Shown here one piece after another: positions 7,690 to 13,623 of a stretch of DNA of 13,940 nucleotides. The stretch comes from Acidilobaceae archaeon UBA158. Its GTDB lineage: Archaea > Thermoproteota > Thermoprotei_A > Sulfolobales > Acidilobaceae. The notes beneath the pieces were generated by a model, which saw nothing but the letters and a program-made list of their open reading frames with translations, was not told where the DNA came from and ran no database searches. The first letter of the stretch is position 1, and each line of letters opens with the position of its first letter. The DNA lies in assembly GCA_002506595.1 (NCBI GenBank), contig DAXV01000003.1, positions 1 to 13,940 of the forward strand. Direction: 5' to 3'. The translations under genes were made by a program, and so were the position numbers.

Positions 7690-9222
7690 TTGATAAATGA
7701 AAAAACAAAGCTTAATTTAGATGATCCTTTCTTTAAAGAGCTATATAATATCAAAGAAGGGATACCTGTTTTCAAATACTTTTTAAATGGAGAATGGAAA
7801 AGCAGTGATGATATAGCAAAAATAGTTTCTCCTATAGATAACAACACAATAGCGTATTTATCAAGGCCGAGCATTGAAGAAGTTGAAAATTCCATAGATA
7901 ATATGTATAAAGTTGGAAGATGGAAAATAAGAGATATGCCAGGAGATCAAAGGCTTAAAATAATTGAAAAAATGGCTGATTTAATAGAAAAGCATCAAGA
8001 TATTATAATTGATTCCCTAATAATTAATGCAGGGAAAACTTATAATTCTGCAAAAGGAGAAGTTTCTGCAACCATCGAAAGGCTTAGAAAAGCTCCTTTA
8101 GATTTAAGAAAAATAGTTGGAGATTTAATACCTGGAGATTGGAGCTCTGAAGCGCTTGAAACTGAGGCATTGATTAGAAGGGAGCCATATGGAATTTCTC
8201 TAATAATTATTCCATTCAACTATCCTTTATTTGATTCAGCAAATAAAATAACTTATACAATGTTACCAGGTAATGCAATAATTTTAAAACCTCCTAGTTC
8301 TGATCCATTGCCTTCTATATTTTTATTAAAAATAGCCTTAGAAGCAGGATTTCCAAAAGAAAGCCTAGGTTTAATTACTATACCTGGAAGGCATATGTCT
8401 AAAGTTGTGTCTAATAATAAAATAAGCATTATTAACTTAACAGGTAGCACGCAAACTGGTATAGAAGTAATGAAAGAAGCTGGGGTTAAGCAATTTATAA
8501 TGGAATTAGGAGGGGGAGATCCGGCTATTGTATTAAACGATGCCGATACAAACTTAGCAGCAGAAAGAATATCATTGGCAATAACTAGCTATAGCGGACA
8601 AAGATGTGATTCAATAAAATTAATTTTAGCTGAAGATAAAATATATGATGAACTTAAAAACAAAATATTAAATGAATTATCAAAAGTTAAGGTTGGAGAC
8701 CCTAGAGATAAGAGCGTTAATATGGGACCATTAATAGATAAGTCCAGTGCAGATGAGTGGGAAGAAGCAGTAAAAGATGCTGAAAAGAAGGGATGTAAAA
8801 TAATATTTGGAGGAAAAAGAATTAATGAAACATTTATAATACCTGCTTTAATAGAATGTGACCAGGATAAGGTTAATGATCTTATTGCATATAAAGAAGA
8901 AATATTTTCATCAATAGCAATAATAACTAAGTTTAATGATTTAAATAAAGCAATAGAATTAGCAAATGGAAGAAGATATGGCTTAGATGCATCAATATTT
9001 GGTAACGACGTTAATACTATTAGAAAATTAATTAGATTTCTTGAAGTAGGTGCGATATATATTAATGATATGCCAAAACATGGAATCAACTACTATCCAT
9101 TCGGAGGGAGGAAGGATTCTGGTATTGGTAGAGAAGGTATAGGATATAGCATTGAACAGGTTACAGCTATGAAATCTATAGTATATAATTATAAAGGAAA
9201 AAGAGTTTGGGATTATATTTGA
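7690..9222 (+). CDS. gapN: Non-phosphorylating glyceraldehyde-3-phosphate dehydrogenase (GAPN)
   Basis: A 510-residue aldehyde dehydrogenase superfamily protein with the length and sequence feel of crenarchaeal GAPN from Thermoproteus and Sulfolobus. GAPN oxidises glyceraldehyde-3-phosphate with NAD(P)+ straight to 3-phosphoglycerate without making ATP, in the modified glycolytic and branched Entner-Doudoroff routes of these archaea. The catalytic set is complete: N177 in PFNYP, K200 in LKPPSS, E272 in MELGGGDP and C306 in SGQRC. TGSTQTG at 251-257 is the cofactor-binding stretch. The family is often allosterically controlled by sugar phosphates and nucleotides, which cannot be read here. The start is TTG with GGTGA at five bases. 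It is probably a single-gene transcript, since T-rich sequence follows. Another aldehyde substrate remains possible, but GAPN is the best fit. Confidence 0.88.
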   Translation: MINEKTKLNLDDPFFKELYNIKEGIPVFKYFLNGEWKSSDDIAKIVSPIDNNTIAYLSRPSIEEVENSIDNMYKVGRWKIRDMPGDQRLKIIEKMADLIEKHQDIIIDSLIINAGKTYNSAKGEVSATIERLRKAPLDLRKIVGDLIPGDWSSEALETEALIRREPYGISLIIIPFNYPLFDSANKITYTMLPGNAIILKPPSSDPLPSIFLLKIALEAGFPKESLGLITIPGRHMSKVVSNNKISIINLTGSTQTGIEVMKEAGVKQFIMELGGGDPAIVLNDADTNLAAERISLAITSYSGQRCDSIKLILAEDKIYDELKNKILNELSKVKVGDPRDKSVNMGPLIDKSSADEWEEAVKDAEKKGCKIIFGGKRINETFIIPALIECDQDKVNDLIAYKEEIFSSIAIITKFNDLNKAIELANGRRYGLDASIFGNDVNTIRKLIRFLEVGAIYINDMPKHGINYYPFGGRKDSGIGREGIGYSIEQVTAMKSIVYNYKGKRVWDYI

Positions 9223-9306
9223 AATTATTTAAACAAACTTTTTCATTTTTAAAATTTGGTGTAAGAAACGATATGTAGAAAACACGATATAATAGTTAAT
9301 ATTGTA
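9223..9306 (+). promoter_or_regulatory. T-rich end of GAPN and promoter of the membrane protein gene
   Basis: CTTTTTCATTTTT at about 9239-9250 resembles an archaeal oligo-T terminator for GAPN. The overlapping TTTTTAAAATTT could act as a TATA box. No clear ribosome site precedes the ATG at 9307, so the start of the next gene is less certain than others in the window. Confidence 0.4.
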
Positions 9307-10437
9307 ATGGTAATTTTATTTTTATTTATATTAAAATATTTAATATCGTTTAGCTTCACAATATATGGAATTGGCTTTATATTATACTTAACTGTTTTAC
9401 CAATAATAATTTCTATTTTTTCTGCAATCTCTACAATTTATAACAAAAGTTATTTATCAGGTATCGCTATATCTATTATACCTTTTTTATTCCTTTCGAA
9501 TACATTTATGGATTATTTATTATTAATTTATATCATCTTTGGAATCTTTGTATCCTTTGTAGCTTATTTCTTTATAAAATCTAAGAAAAAAATTATTTTA
9601 AATAAACCAGAAAATCCGATACCTTTAGCTATTACTGCTCTTTTATTATCATTAATTTTAATATTTAATACAACACTTGACTTTAATTACAGGTTCCTTA
9701 TATCATATTTTATATTTTCATTGCTAAGCTCTATTATTTCATCAAGTGAACAAAAATTCTTAAAATCAATTTTATTGGGCATTTCATCATCTTTAGGCCC
9801 TGTTGGGTTTTTCATAACTATTTCTTATATAATAAATAAACCGATTTATATTAACAATTGCGAAGGTATTGAATTAAGAGGTAAATTAATTTTAACATCT
9901 TTAAATAATAAAGATCTTGTGTGCGCTGAAGGAAATAAAATAAAATTAAAATTAGAAAAACCATTTGTTCTATGGATTTATAATAGTCGTGATTTATTGA
10001 ATTTAAAAGATTACGTAGAAATTGGAATTAGTGAAAAACCTTTATGTATAAATAATGAAAATTGTATTGATTTAAGCAATGAAAACATATTTAATATAGC
10101 AAATTATTTAAATAACTTAAATGTAAATAAGGATTTGCTAATAAAAATAAATAAGGATTTGCTAATAAACGATGAAATCTTAAATTCAATAAAGAATCTA
10201 TCCAAAAACAATAATATAATAATTGAATTGGATGAAATTGATGATAAAGATATTATGCCAAAATTCAAAGCCAAAAGCTCAGGTATAGTATTTTGCTGTA
10301 TAGATAATCCTGAAAAGTCTTTAAATATTGCAAAAATTTTTTTAAAGGATCCATATGAACTATCTTCTATCATCAAAAATAAAGCAATAGCCTATCCATC
10401 ATGTAATAATGAGATTTTAATATTAGATCATACGTAA
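9307..10437 (+). CDS. Unrecognised polytopic membrane protein with soluble C-terminal domain
   Basis: A 376-residue protein I do not recognise. The first 177 residues are very hydrophobic and give six or seven membrane helices, at roughly 2-20, 22-42, 50-65, 70-90, 105-121, 128-146 and 155-177. A basic stretch KSKKK (91-95) after the fourth helix suggests a cytosolic loop. Residues 185-376 form a soluble domain rich in Asn, Lys and Ile, with six or more cysteines including CC at 330-331. The order IIIELDE (304-310) followed by a second hydrophobic strand (GIVFCCID) loosely recalls the Walker B region of HerA-type ATPases, but there is no P-loop. A degenerate ATPase-like partner is possible yet unproven. 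A short in-frame duplication (NKDLLI at 274-279 and 282-287) lies inside the domain. ATG 9307 is the first ATG; no strong ribosome site supports it. Confidence 0.7.
   Translation: MVILFLFILKYLISFSFTIYGIGFILYLTVLPIIISIFSAISTIYNKSYLSGIAISIIPFLFLSNTFMDYLLLIYIIFGIFVSFVAYFFIKSKKKIILNKPENPIPLAITALLLSLILIFNTTLDFNYRFLISYFIFSLLSSIISSSEQKFLKSILLGISSSLGPVGFFITISYIINKPIYINNCEGIELRGKLILTSLNNKDLVCAEGNKIKLKLEKPFVLWIYNSRDLLNLKDYVEIGISEKPLCINNENCIDLSNENIFNIANYLNNLNVNKDLLIKINKDLLINDEILNSIKNLSKNNNIIIELDEIDDKDIMPKFKAKSSGIVFCCIDNPEKSLNIAKIFLKDPYELSSIIKNKAIAYPSCNNEILILDHT
10124..10169 (+). repeat. 22-bp perfect tandem repeat, 24-bp period
   Basis: Bases 10124-10145 recur exactly at 10148-10169. The period of 24 preserves the reading frame and duplicates eight residues, NKDLLI plus two, in the soluble domain of the membrane protein. 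The nucleotide identity is perfect, including third codon positions, so the duplication is recent. Confidence 0.9.
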
Positions 10438-10608
10438 ATGATATTATTACATCAATAAAAATAATTATTTTGGTGCAGTATAGCCTAATTACCTAAACCC
10501 ATGAATTTTTAAGATTAAAATATCATAATTTTAATATCATCTTCATAATAATGATTTTGATCATAAATATATAAGTATTAAAGAAATAATATTATGTGGT
10601 GATATGTT
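10438..10608 (+). promoter_or_regulatory. Encapsulin promoter region
   Basis: These 171 bases hold, in order, a copy of PAC2 gene sequence (10461-10503), an 8-bp inverted repeat (10514-10521 with 10528-10535, six-base loop), a TATA-like AAATATATAA at 10565-10574, and GGTGA at 10598-10602, six bases before TTG 10609. The TATA box predicts a start near 10594 and a leader of about 15 bases. The inverted repeat lies 30 to 50 bases upstream of the TATA box, where an archaeal activator could bind, or it may be part of the upstream gene's 3' end. The ATG at 10604 is in another frame and is not the start. Confidence 0.55.
10461..10503 (+). repeat. Intergenic copy of PAC2 gene 5' coding sequence
   Basis: The stretch matches 12345-12387, inside the PAC2 gene, in the same orientation. 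21 consecutive bases are identical (10467-10487 with 12351-12371). The flanks continue the match with a few substitutions and one single-base gap. The minus strand here would read the PAC2 codons around VGYTAPK (31-37), but the gap shifts the frame, so it is not coding. It is either a pseudogene remnant, a small duplication, or an antisense element. Confidence 0.8.
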
Positions 10609-11682
10609 TTGCTATCGAAAAATCCTCTTGAGCCTTTATCTGGTATAAATGAAAATAGGGTATCTGAAGCTATTAGATTGGCAGCCATTGCAGAACTAGA
10701 TGCTATCAATCTTTATTTGCAACTAGCAAGTGGAATTAATGATGAATCGATTAGAAAAGTATTATTTGATGTTGCAAATGAAGAAAAAACTCATTTCGGA
10801 GAATTTTTGGAATTGCTTAAAAAATACGATAAAGAGCAAATAACAGAGTTAGAAAAAGGTTCAAAAGAAGTTTCCTCTTTATTAAACAGCATTTCTCCTA
10901 TTGTTCAGGAAAGCAATACAAAGAATGATATTAAGGCTGATCCTATTGGACCCTTAAATGCTGAAGAAACAAATTTAATTCTATCTTTAATAGAGCAAAA
11001 TGTTTCTCAAAATGCATCACTGAGTTCTTCTTTATCTAAACTCGTTATGGGCGATGGAATTTTAGCTATACCTTCTGAAACGATAACAGAAGGAGAAATA
11101 ATAAAGACCTCTTCTAAAATAATTGAAATGCAAAAACTAAGCGTTAATTTCAGTATTGAACAGGACTTACTTAATTATTTTAGAAGATATTCTAAAAATG
11201 CAATCCCATCTTCTGTATTAAAGGCATCATCTATATTAGCTCAACAGGAAGACACATTTATTGCTAATGCTATTTCTTCAGCATCTAAAATAAGAATCCA
11301 AGGTAAATGGTCATCTCCTGGAGAATTTGTAAATTTAATTTCAAAAGCTATAAATCAAATGAATCCAAAATCTCAATTAACTCTTATAATATCTCCAATG
11401 GATAAAGCATATCTATCTTCTATTATTGATCCTTCAGGTATTGATGAATTTAGCAGAGTTAATAGAATAGTAGATAAAATAATTATTTCGCAAGGGTTAA
11501 AAGATGGTGAAGTATTGCTTATTTCTAATAAACCTGAAAATATAGATATAGTATATGGATCCAGAAATAGAGTTGATTATATTGGACTTCAAAATTCTTC
11601 TCATGTATTTGTTTTATGGGAAACATTATCTGTTAGAGTTAAGACTTCATCTGCTATTTCCGTTATAAATAAATCTGAATAA
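10609..11682 (+). CDS. Encapsulin shell protein with fused N-terminal ferritin-like domain
   Basis: A 357-residue fusion. Residues 18-75 form a ferritin-like helix pair with AIAELDAINLY and the NEEKTHFGEF segment; E29, E58/E59 and H62 are the likely iron ligands. A linker of about 40 residues (80-120) leads to a family 1 encapsulin domain with the HK97 phage capsid fold (about 120-357). ISPMDKAYL (261-269), the DIVYG strand (313-317) and the closing RV-containing strands are the clearest matches. The same order is known in the Pyrococcus furiosus virus-like particle, where the ferritin-like part lies inside the shell and stores iron. No signal peptide or separate cargo gene is present, and none is needed since cargo is fused. 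It is preceded by its own TATA box and GGTGA site with a TTG start, and followed by a strong hairpin, so it is probably a single-gene transcript. Confidence 0.88.
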   Translation: MLSKNPLEPLSGINENRVSEAIRLAAIAELDAINLYLQLASGINDESIRKVLFDVANEEKTHFGEFLELLKKYDKEQITELEKGSKEVSSLLNSISPIVQESNTKNDIKADPIGPLNAEETNLILSLIEQNVSQNASLSSSLSKLVMGDGILAIPSETITEGEIIKTSSKIIEMQKLSVNFSIEQDLLNYFRRYSKNAIPSSVLKASSILAQQEDTFIANAISSASKIRIQGKWSSPGEFVNLISKAINQMNPKSQLTLIISPMDKAYLSSIIDPSGIDEFSRVNRIVDKIIISQGLKDGEVLLISNKPENIDIVYGSRNRVDYIGLQNSSHVFVLWETLSVRVKTSSAISVINKSE

Positions 11683-11686
11683 AACT

Positions 11687-11706
11687 CAATGATAAAAATA
11701 TCATTG
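11687..11706. repeat. 8-bp inverted repeat overlapping the terminator hairpin
   Basis: CAATGATA (11687-11694) and TATCATTG (11699-11706) form a stem with an AAAA loop. The right arm is also part of the larger hairpin's left arm, so the two structures cannot form together. Confidence 0.75.
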
Positions 11707-11732
11707 TTAACCGGGGAGTTAACAATGATATT
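11697..11732. terminator. Perfect 15-bp hairpin between convergent encapsulin and PAC2 genes
   Basis: Arms 11697-11711 and 11718-11732 are exact inverse complements around the six-base loop CGGGGA. The stem ends in GTTAAC on both sides and its right arm enters the PAC2 stop codon. A T-run (TATTTTTAT) follows on the minus strand, favouring termination of the PAC2 operon. The same stem may also end or protect the encapsulin mRNA. The GC-rich loop is unusual in such AT-rich surroundings. Confidence 0.65.
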
Positions 11733-12462
11733 ACATGTAAATATTTGATGCCCCTTCTTTTTGTGCTTCTGCTTGAAGCATTTTAACTATTTTATCTATT
11801 TCTTCTCTTTGTTTACTTGCAAGTTGCTCAAGTTCTGGTACAGCCGCTTCCATATTAAGCAAATTCTTAAGTATTGCTTTAACACCAACAAATGCTGCAT
11901 CATAATCCACTCCTTCAACTATAGAATAAGGCAAAACCATAACTGTTGGTATCTTCAATCTTTCCAAATAAATATATAATAGTGCCAAAGGACCAACAAC
12001 GCCCAAGCCTTTTTCCATTGCTGGTGCTTCCAATTTAGGCCCGTTATAATATGTATTGCTAATCCATCTATACCAATAATTCTCGTTTTCACCCATAAAT
12101 TCTCTACTAAGCCCTCCTATCAATACCACATACTTAAATCCCATATTTTTGATCCAATCAGAAACGGCTTTGCTAAATGCATTTTGATCAATAATTTCTG
12201 GAATTGCCCTGTTCATTAAAACAGTTACATTATTATTTTGATATATCTCAAAAGGTAAACCTACTCCATCATCTTCTACTAAAATAACAGAAGGCATCCT
12301 TTCAGTCATAATATAGCCAACTTTTTTCATTTGCAAAGCTAACGATAAATATTTTGGTGCAGTATAGCCTACTCTACCAAAACCTGGGAAACCTGTTATT
12401 ATTACATTATCTTTAAATATTTCTTCACTTGCATTTAAAATTATTTCAACCTTTCTCTTCAT
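11731..12462 (-). CDS. PAC2-family proteasome assembly chaperone / activator
   Basis: A 243-residue PAC2-family protein. Archaeal members (PbaA/PbaB) bind the 20S proteasome and act as assembly factors or activators. ITGFPGFGRVG at 22-32 is the family's N-terminal glycine-rich signature, VLIGGLSRE lies mid-protein, and the GVVGP segment follows. The last 40 residues are a charged helix, probably a coiled coil, ending in Ile-Tyr-Met (241-243). This fits the HbYX motif that docks into the proteasome alpha ring. The start overlaps the upstream PUA gene by 17 bases, with AAAGGTG eight bases before the ATG, so it is the last gene of the Sua5-PUA-PAC2 operon. Bases 12345-12387 are copied upstream of the encapsulin gene. 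Family and operon are confident; the proteasome role is inferred from family and tail. Confidence 0.87.
   Translation of the reverse strand: MKRKVEIILNASEEIFKDNVIITGFPGFGRVGYTAPKYLSLALQMKKVGYIMTERMPSVILVEDDGVGLPFEIYQNNNVTVLMNRAIPEIIDQNAFSKAVSDWIKNMGFKYVVLIGGLSREFMGENENYWYRWISNTYYNGPKLEAPAMEKGLGVVGPLALLYIYLERLKIPTVMVLPYSIVEGVDYDAAFVGVKAILKNLLNMEAAVPELEQLASKQREEIDKIVKMLQAEAQKEGASNIYM
12345..12387 (+). repeat. PAC2 coding segment copied upstream of encapsulin
   Basis: This is the source-like copy of the repeat at 10461-10503. It encodes roughly residues 26-39 of the PAC2 protein on the minus strand and is in frame and intact here, so it is the functional copy and the other is derived. Confidence 0.8.
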
Positions 12463-12922
12463 CTTTTAACACCTTTCTTAATCTTACAACCTCGCCCTTA
12501 CCCATAGATTTCATCATAAACCCGGGCACCTTAGCCTTTCCTATACCTATTATTTCTCCTTTATTACTTATTATGACCACCTCGTCTCCTGGTTTTATTG
12601 ATTGATCAGAATCTATAACATCTATACCTATTACATCTCCCATATATTTTACATCATCCTTTACAACAACCCTATATTTTGGATAATCTGAATTTTCTAG
12701 AATTATCTTTGCTGCTTCAATACTTAAAGTAAAACCGAAATCTGTTGGTCTCAATGTCATTATTCTGTTATCATTGAGATAAACATACCTTATTTTACCT
12801 AATCTCATAGATATCTTTAAAGGTAATTTTATAAAAGCATCAGCAATTTTTTCATCGAATTGATATGATAGAATTGATCTAATAGTTTTTATTTGTTCTT
12901 CATTAGGCTCTATTATTTTCAT
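12446..12922 (-). CDS. PUA-domain protein resembling the ArcTGT C-terminal region
   Basis: A 158-residue RNA-binding protein. Residues 1-80 resemble the domain that precedes the PUA domain in archaeal tRNA-guanine transglycosylase, including GKIRYVY (42-48) and TLRPTDFGFTLSIEAA (56-71). Residues 81-152 are a PUA domain with the hallmark KPGDEV (110-115) and a GxAxxPG turn. No catalytic transglycosylase domain is attached, so it is a free-standing RNA-binding unit that may act on tRNA or rRNA with a partner. It starts at ATG 12922, with GTGA six bases upstream and six bases after the Sua5 stop, and overlaps the PAC2 start by 17 bases. Being between tRNA-modification Sua5 and a proteasome factor suggests a housekeeping operon. 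The RNA target is unknown. Confidence 0.82.
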   Translation of the reverse strand: MKIIEPNEEQIKTIRSILSYQFDEKIADAFIKLPLKISMRLGKIRYVYLNDNRIMTLRPTDFGFTLSIEAAKIILENSDYPKYRVVVKDDVKYMGDVIGIDVIDSDQSIKPGDEVVIISNKGEIIGIGKAKVPGFMMKSMGKGEVVRLRKVLKDEEKG

Positions 12923-12928
12923 TTCTCT

Positions 12929-13555
12929 TCACTTATATAATACCCTTCTTATATCTTCTTCCTTAATTGCTCCTTCTCTTAATATTTTAATTTCGTTATT
13001 TATTATGCTAACAACAGTGCTTGATATACCTATTCTCGCTTGGCCCCCATCTATATAAAGGTCTACCTTATCTTTTAACATATTATATGCTTCTTCAACA
13101 TTTACAGGTGATTTCATGTGAGAAATATTTGCACTTGTCCCAATAATTGCCCCTCCAACTTCTCTAGCCAATGCTCTACAAAAATAACAATTTGGAAGCC
13201 TAACCCCTATGCTACCCCATATAGATAAATGAGATGGAGCATTTTCAGATAAATTTTCAACAATTGTTAAACTACCAGGCCAAAATGCCCTTGCAAGCTT
13301 CCAAAAGTTTTCACTTGGCTTAACTAATGAAAATGCATCATGACTTTCTCCTAAAAGTATTGGTAAAGGCTTTCCTTCTTCTCTACCCTTAACTTCATAA
13401 ACTCTTCTCATAGCTTTTTCATTAAACGGATCTGCCGTTAATCCATATACAGTATCTGTAGGTATAACAACTACCCCACCATTTTTTATTATTTTAGCTG
13501 CTTCATTTATTGCTTCTTTACTTGGACAATCAATGTCTACTTTTATTATTTTCAT
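12929..13555 (-). CDS. Threonylcarbamoyl-AMP synthase (TsaC/Sua5/YrdC)
   Basis: A 208-residue YrdC-fold enzyme that makes threonylcarbamoyl-AMP from threonine, bicarbonate and ATP, the first step of t6A formation at position 37 of ANN-decoding tRNAs. Motifs in order are PTDTVYGL at 32-39, KGR at 56-58, VRLP at 118-121, GTSANIS at 139-145, STVV at 179-182 and REGAI at 193-197. The extra C-terminal domain of full Sua5 (about 340 residues) is absent, so it is the short TsaC-like form. It is the first gene of the minus-strand operon with the PUA and PAC2 genes. The ATG is preceded by a run reading GGAGG then G-rich (13564-13572), eight bases away. The assignment is secure. Confidence 0.92.
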   Translation of the reverse strand: MKIIKVDIDCPSKEAINEAAKIIKNGGVVVIPTDTVYGLTADPFNEKAMRRVYEVKGREEGKPLPILLGESHDAFSLVKPSENFWKLARAFWPGSLTIVENLSENAPSHLSIWGSIGVRLPNCYFCRALAREVGGAIIGTSANISHMKSPVNVEEAYNMLKDKVDLYIDGGQARIGISSTVVSIINNEIKILREGAIKEEDIRRVLYK

Positions 13556-13623
13556 TTTTCTATCCCCCCTCCATATATCCTTTTATACTCTTTTAATTTA
13601 TTTTTTTAATCACGGCGATAATA
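13556..13623. promoter_or_regulatory. Divergent promoter region, Sua5 operon / argF
   Basis: In 68 bases two TATA candidates are visible. TTTTATAC at 13581-13588 or TTTTAATTTA at 13591-13600 would serve argF, the latter giving a nearly leaderless mRNA. On the minus strand the A-rich AAATAAATTAAAAG (about 13592-13606) would serve Sua5 and leave the GGAGG site in its leader. GGCGAT at 13614-13619 is a weak ribosome site for argF. Confidence 0.45.

Noticed and set aside
8589..9089. 166-codon open frame antisense to GAPN
   Set aside because: It lies wholly within a conserved gene, has a low-complexity Ser/Leu/Ile composition typical of AT-rich antisense frames, and has no ribosome site or recognisable motif.
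9307..10437. CedA, the Ced channel protein
   Set aside because: The helix count is similar, but a 190-residue soluble domain is not expected in CedA and no CedA1 or CedA2 neighbour is seen.
10467..10487. Viral attachment site (att) core
   Set aside because: The sequence pair fits the geometry, but no integrase, tRNA target or other viral gene is present, so I list it only as a hypothesis and not as a feature.
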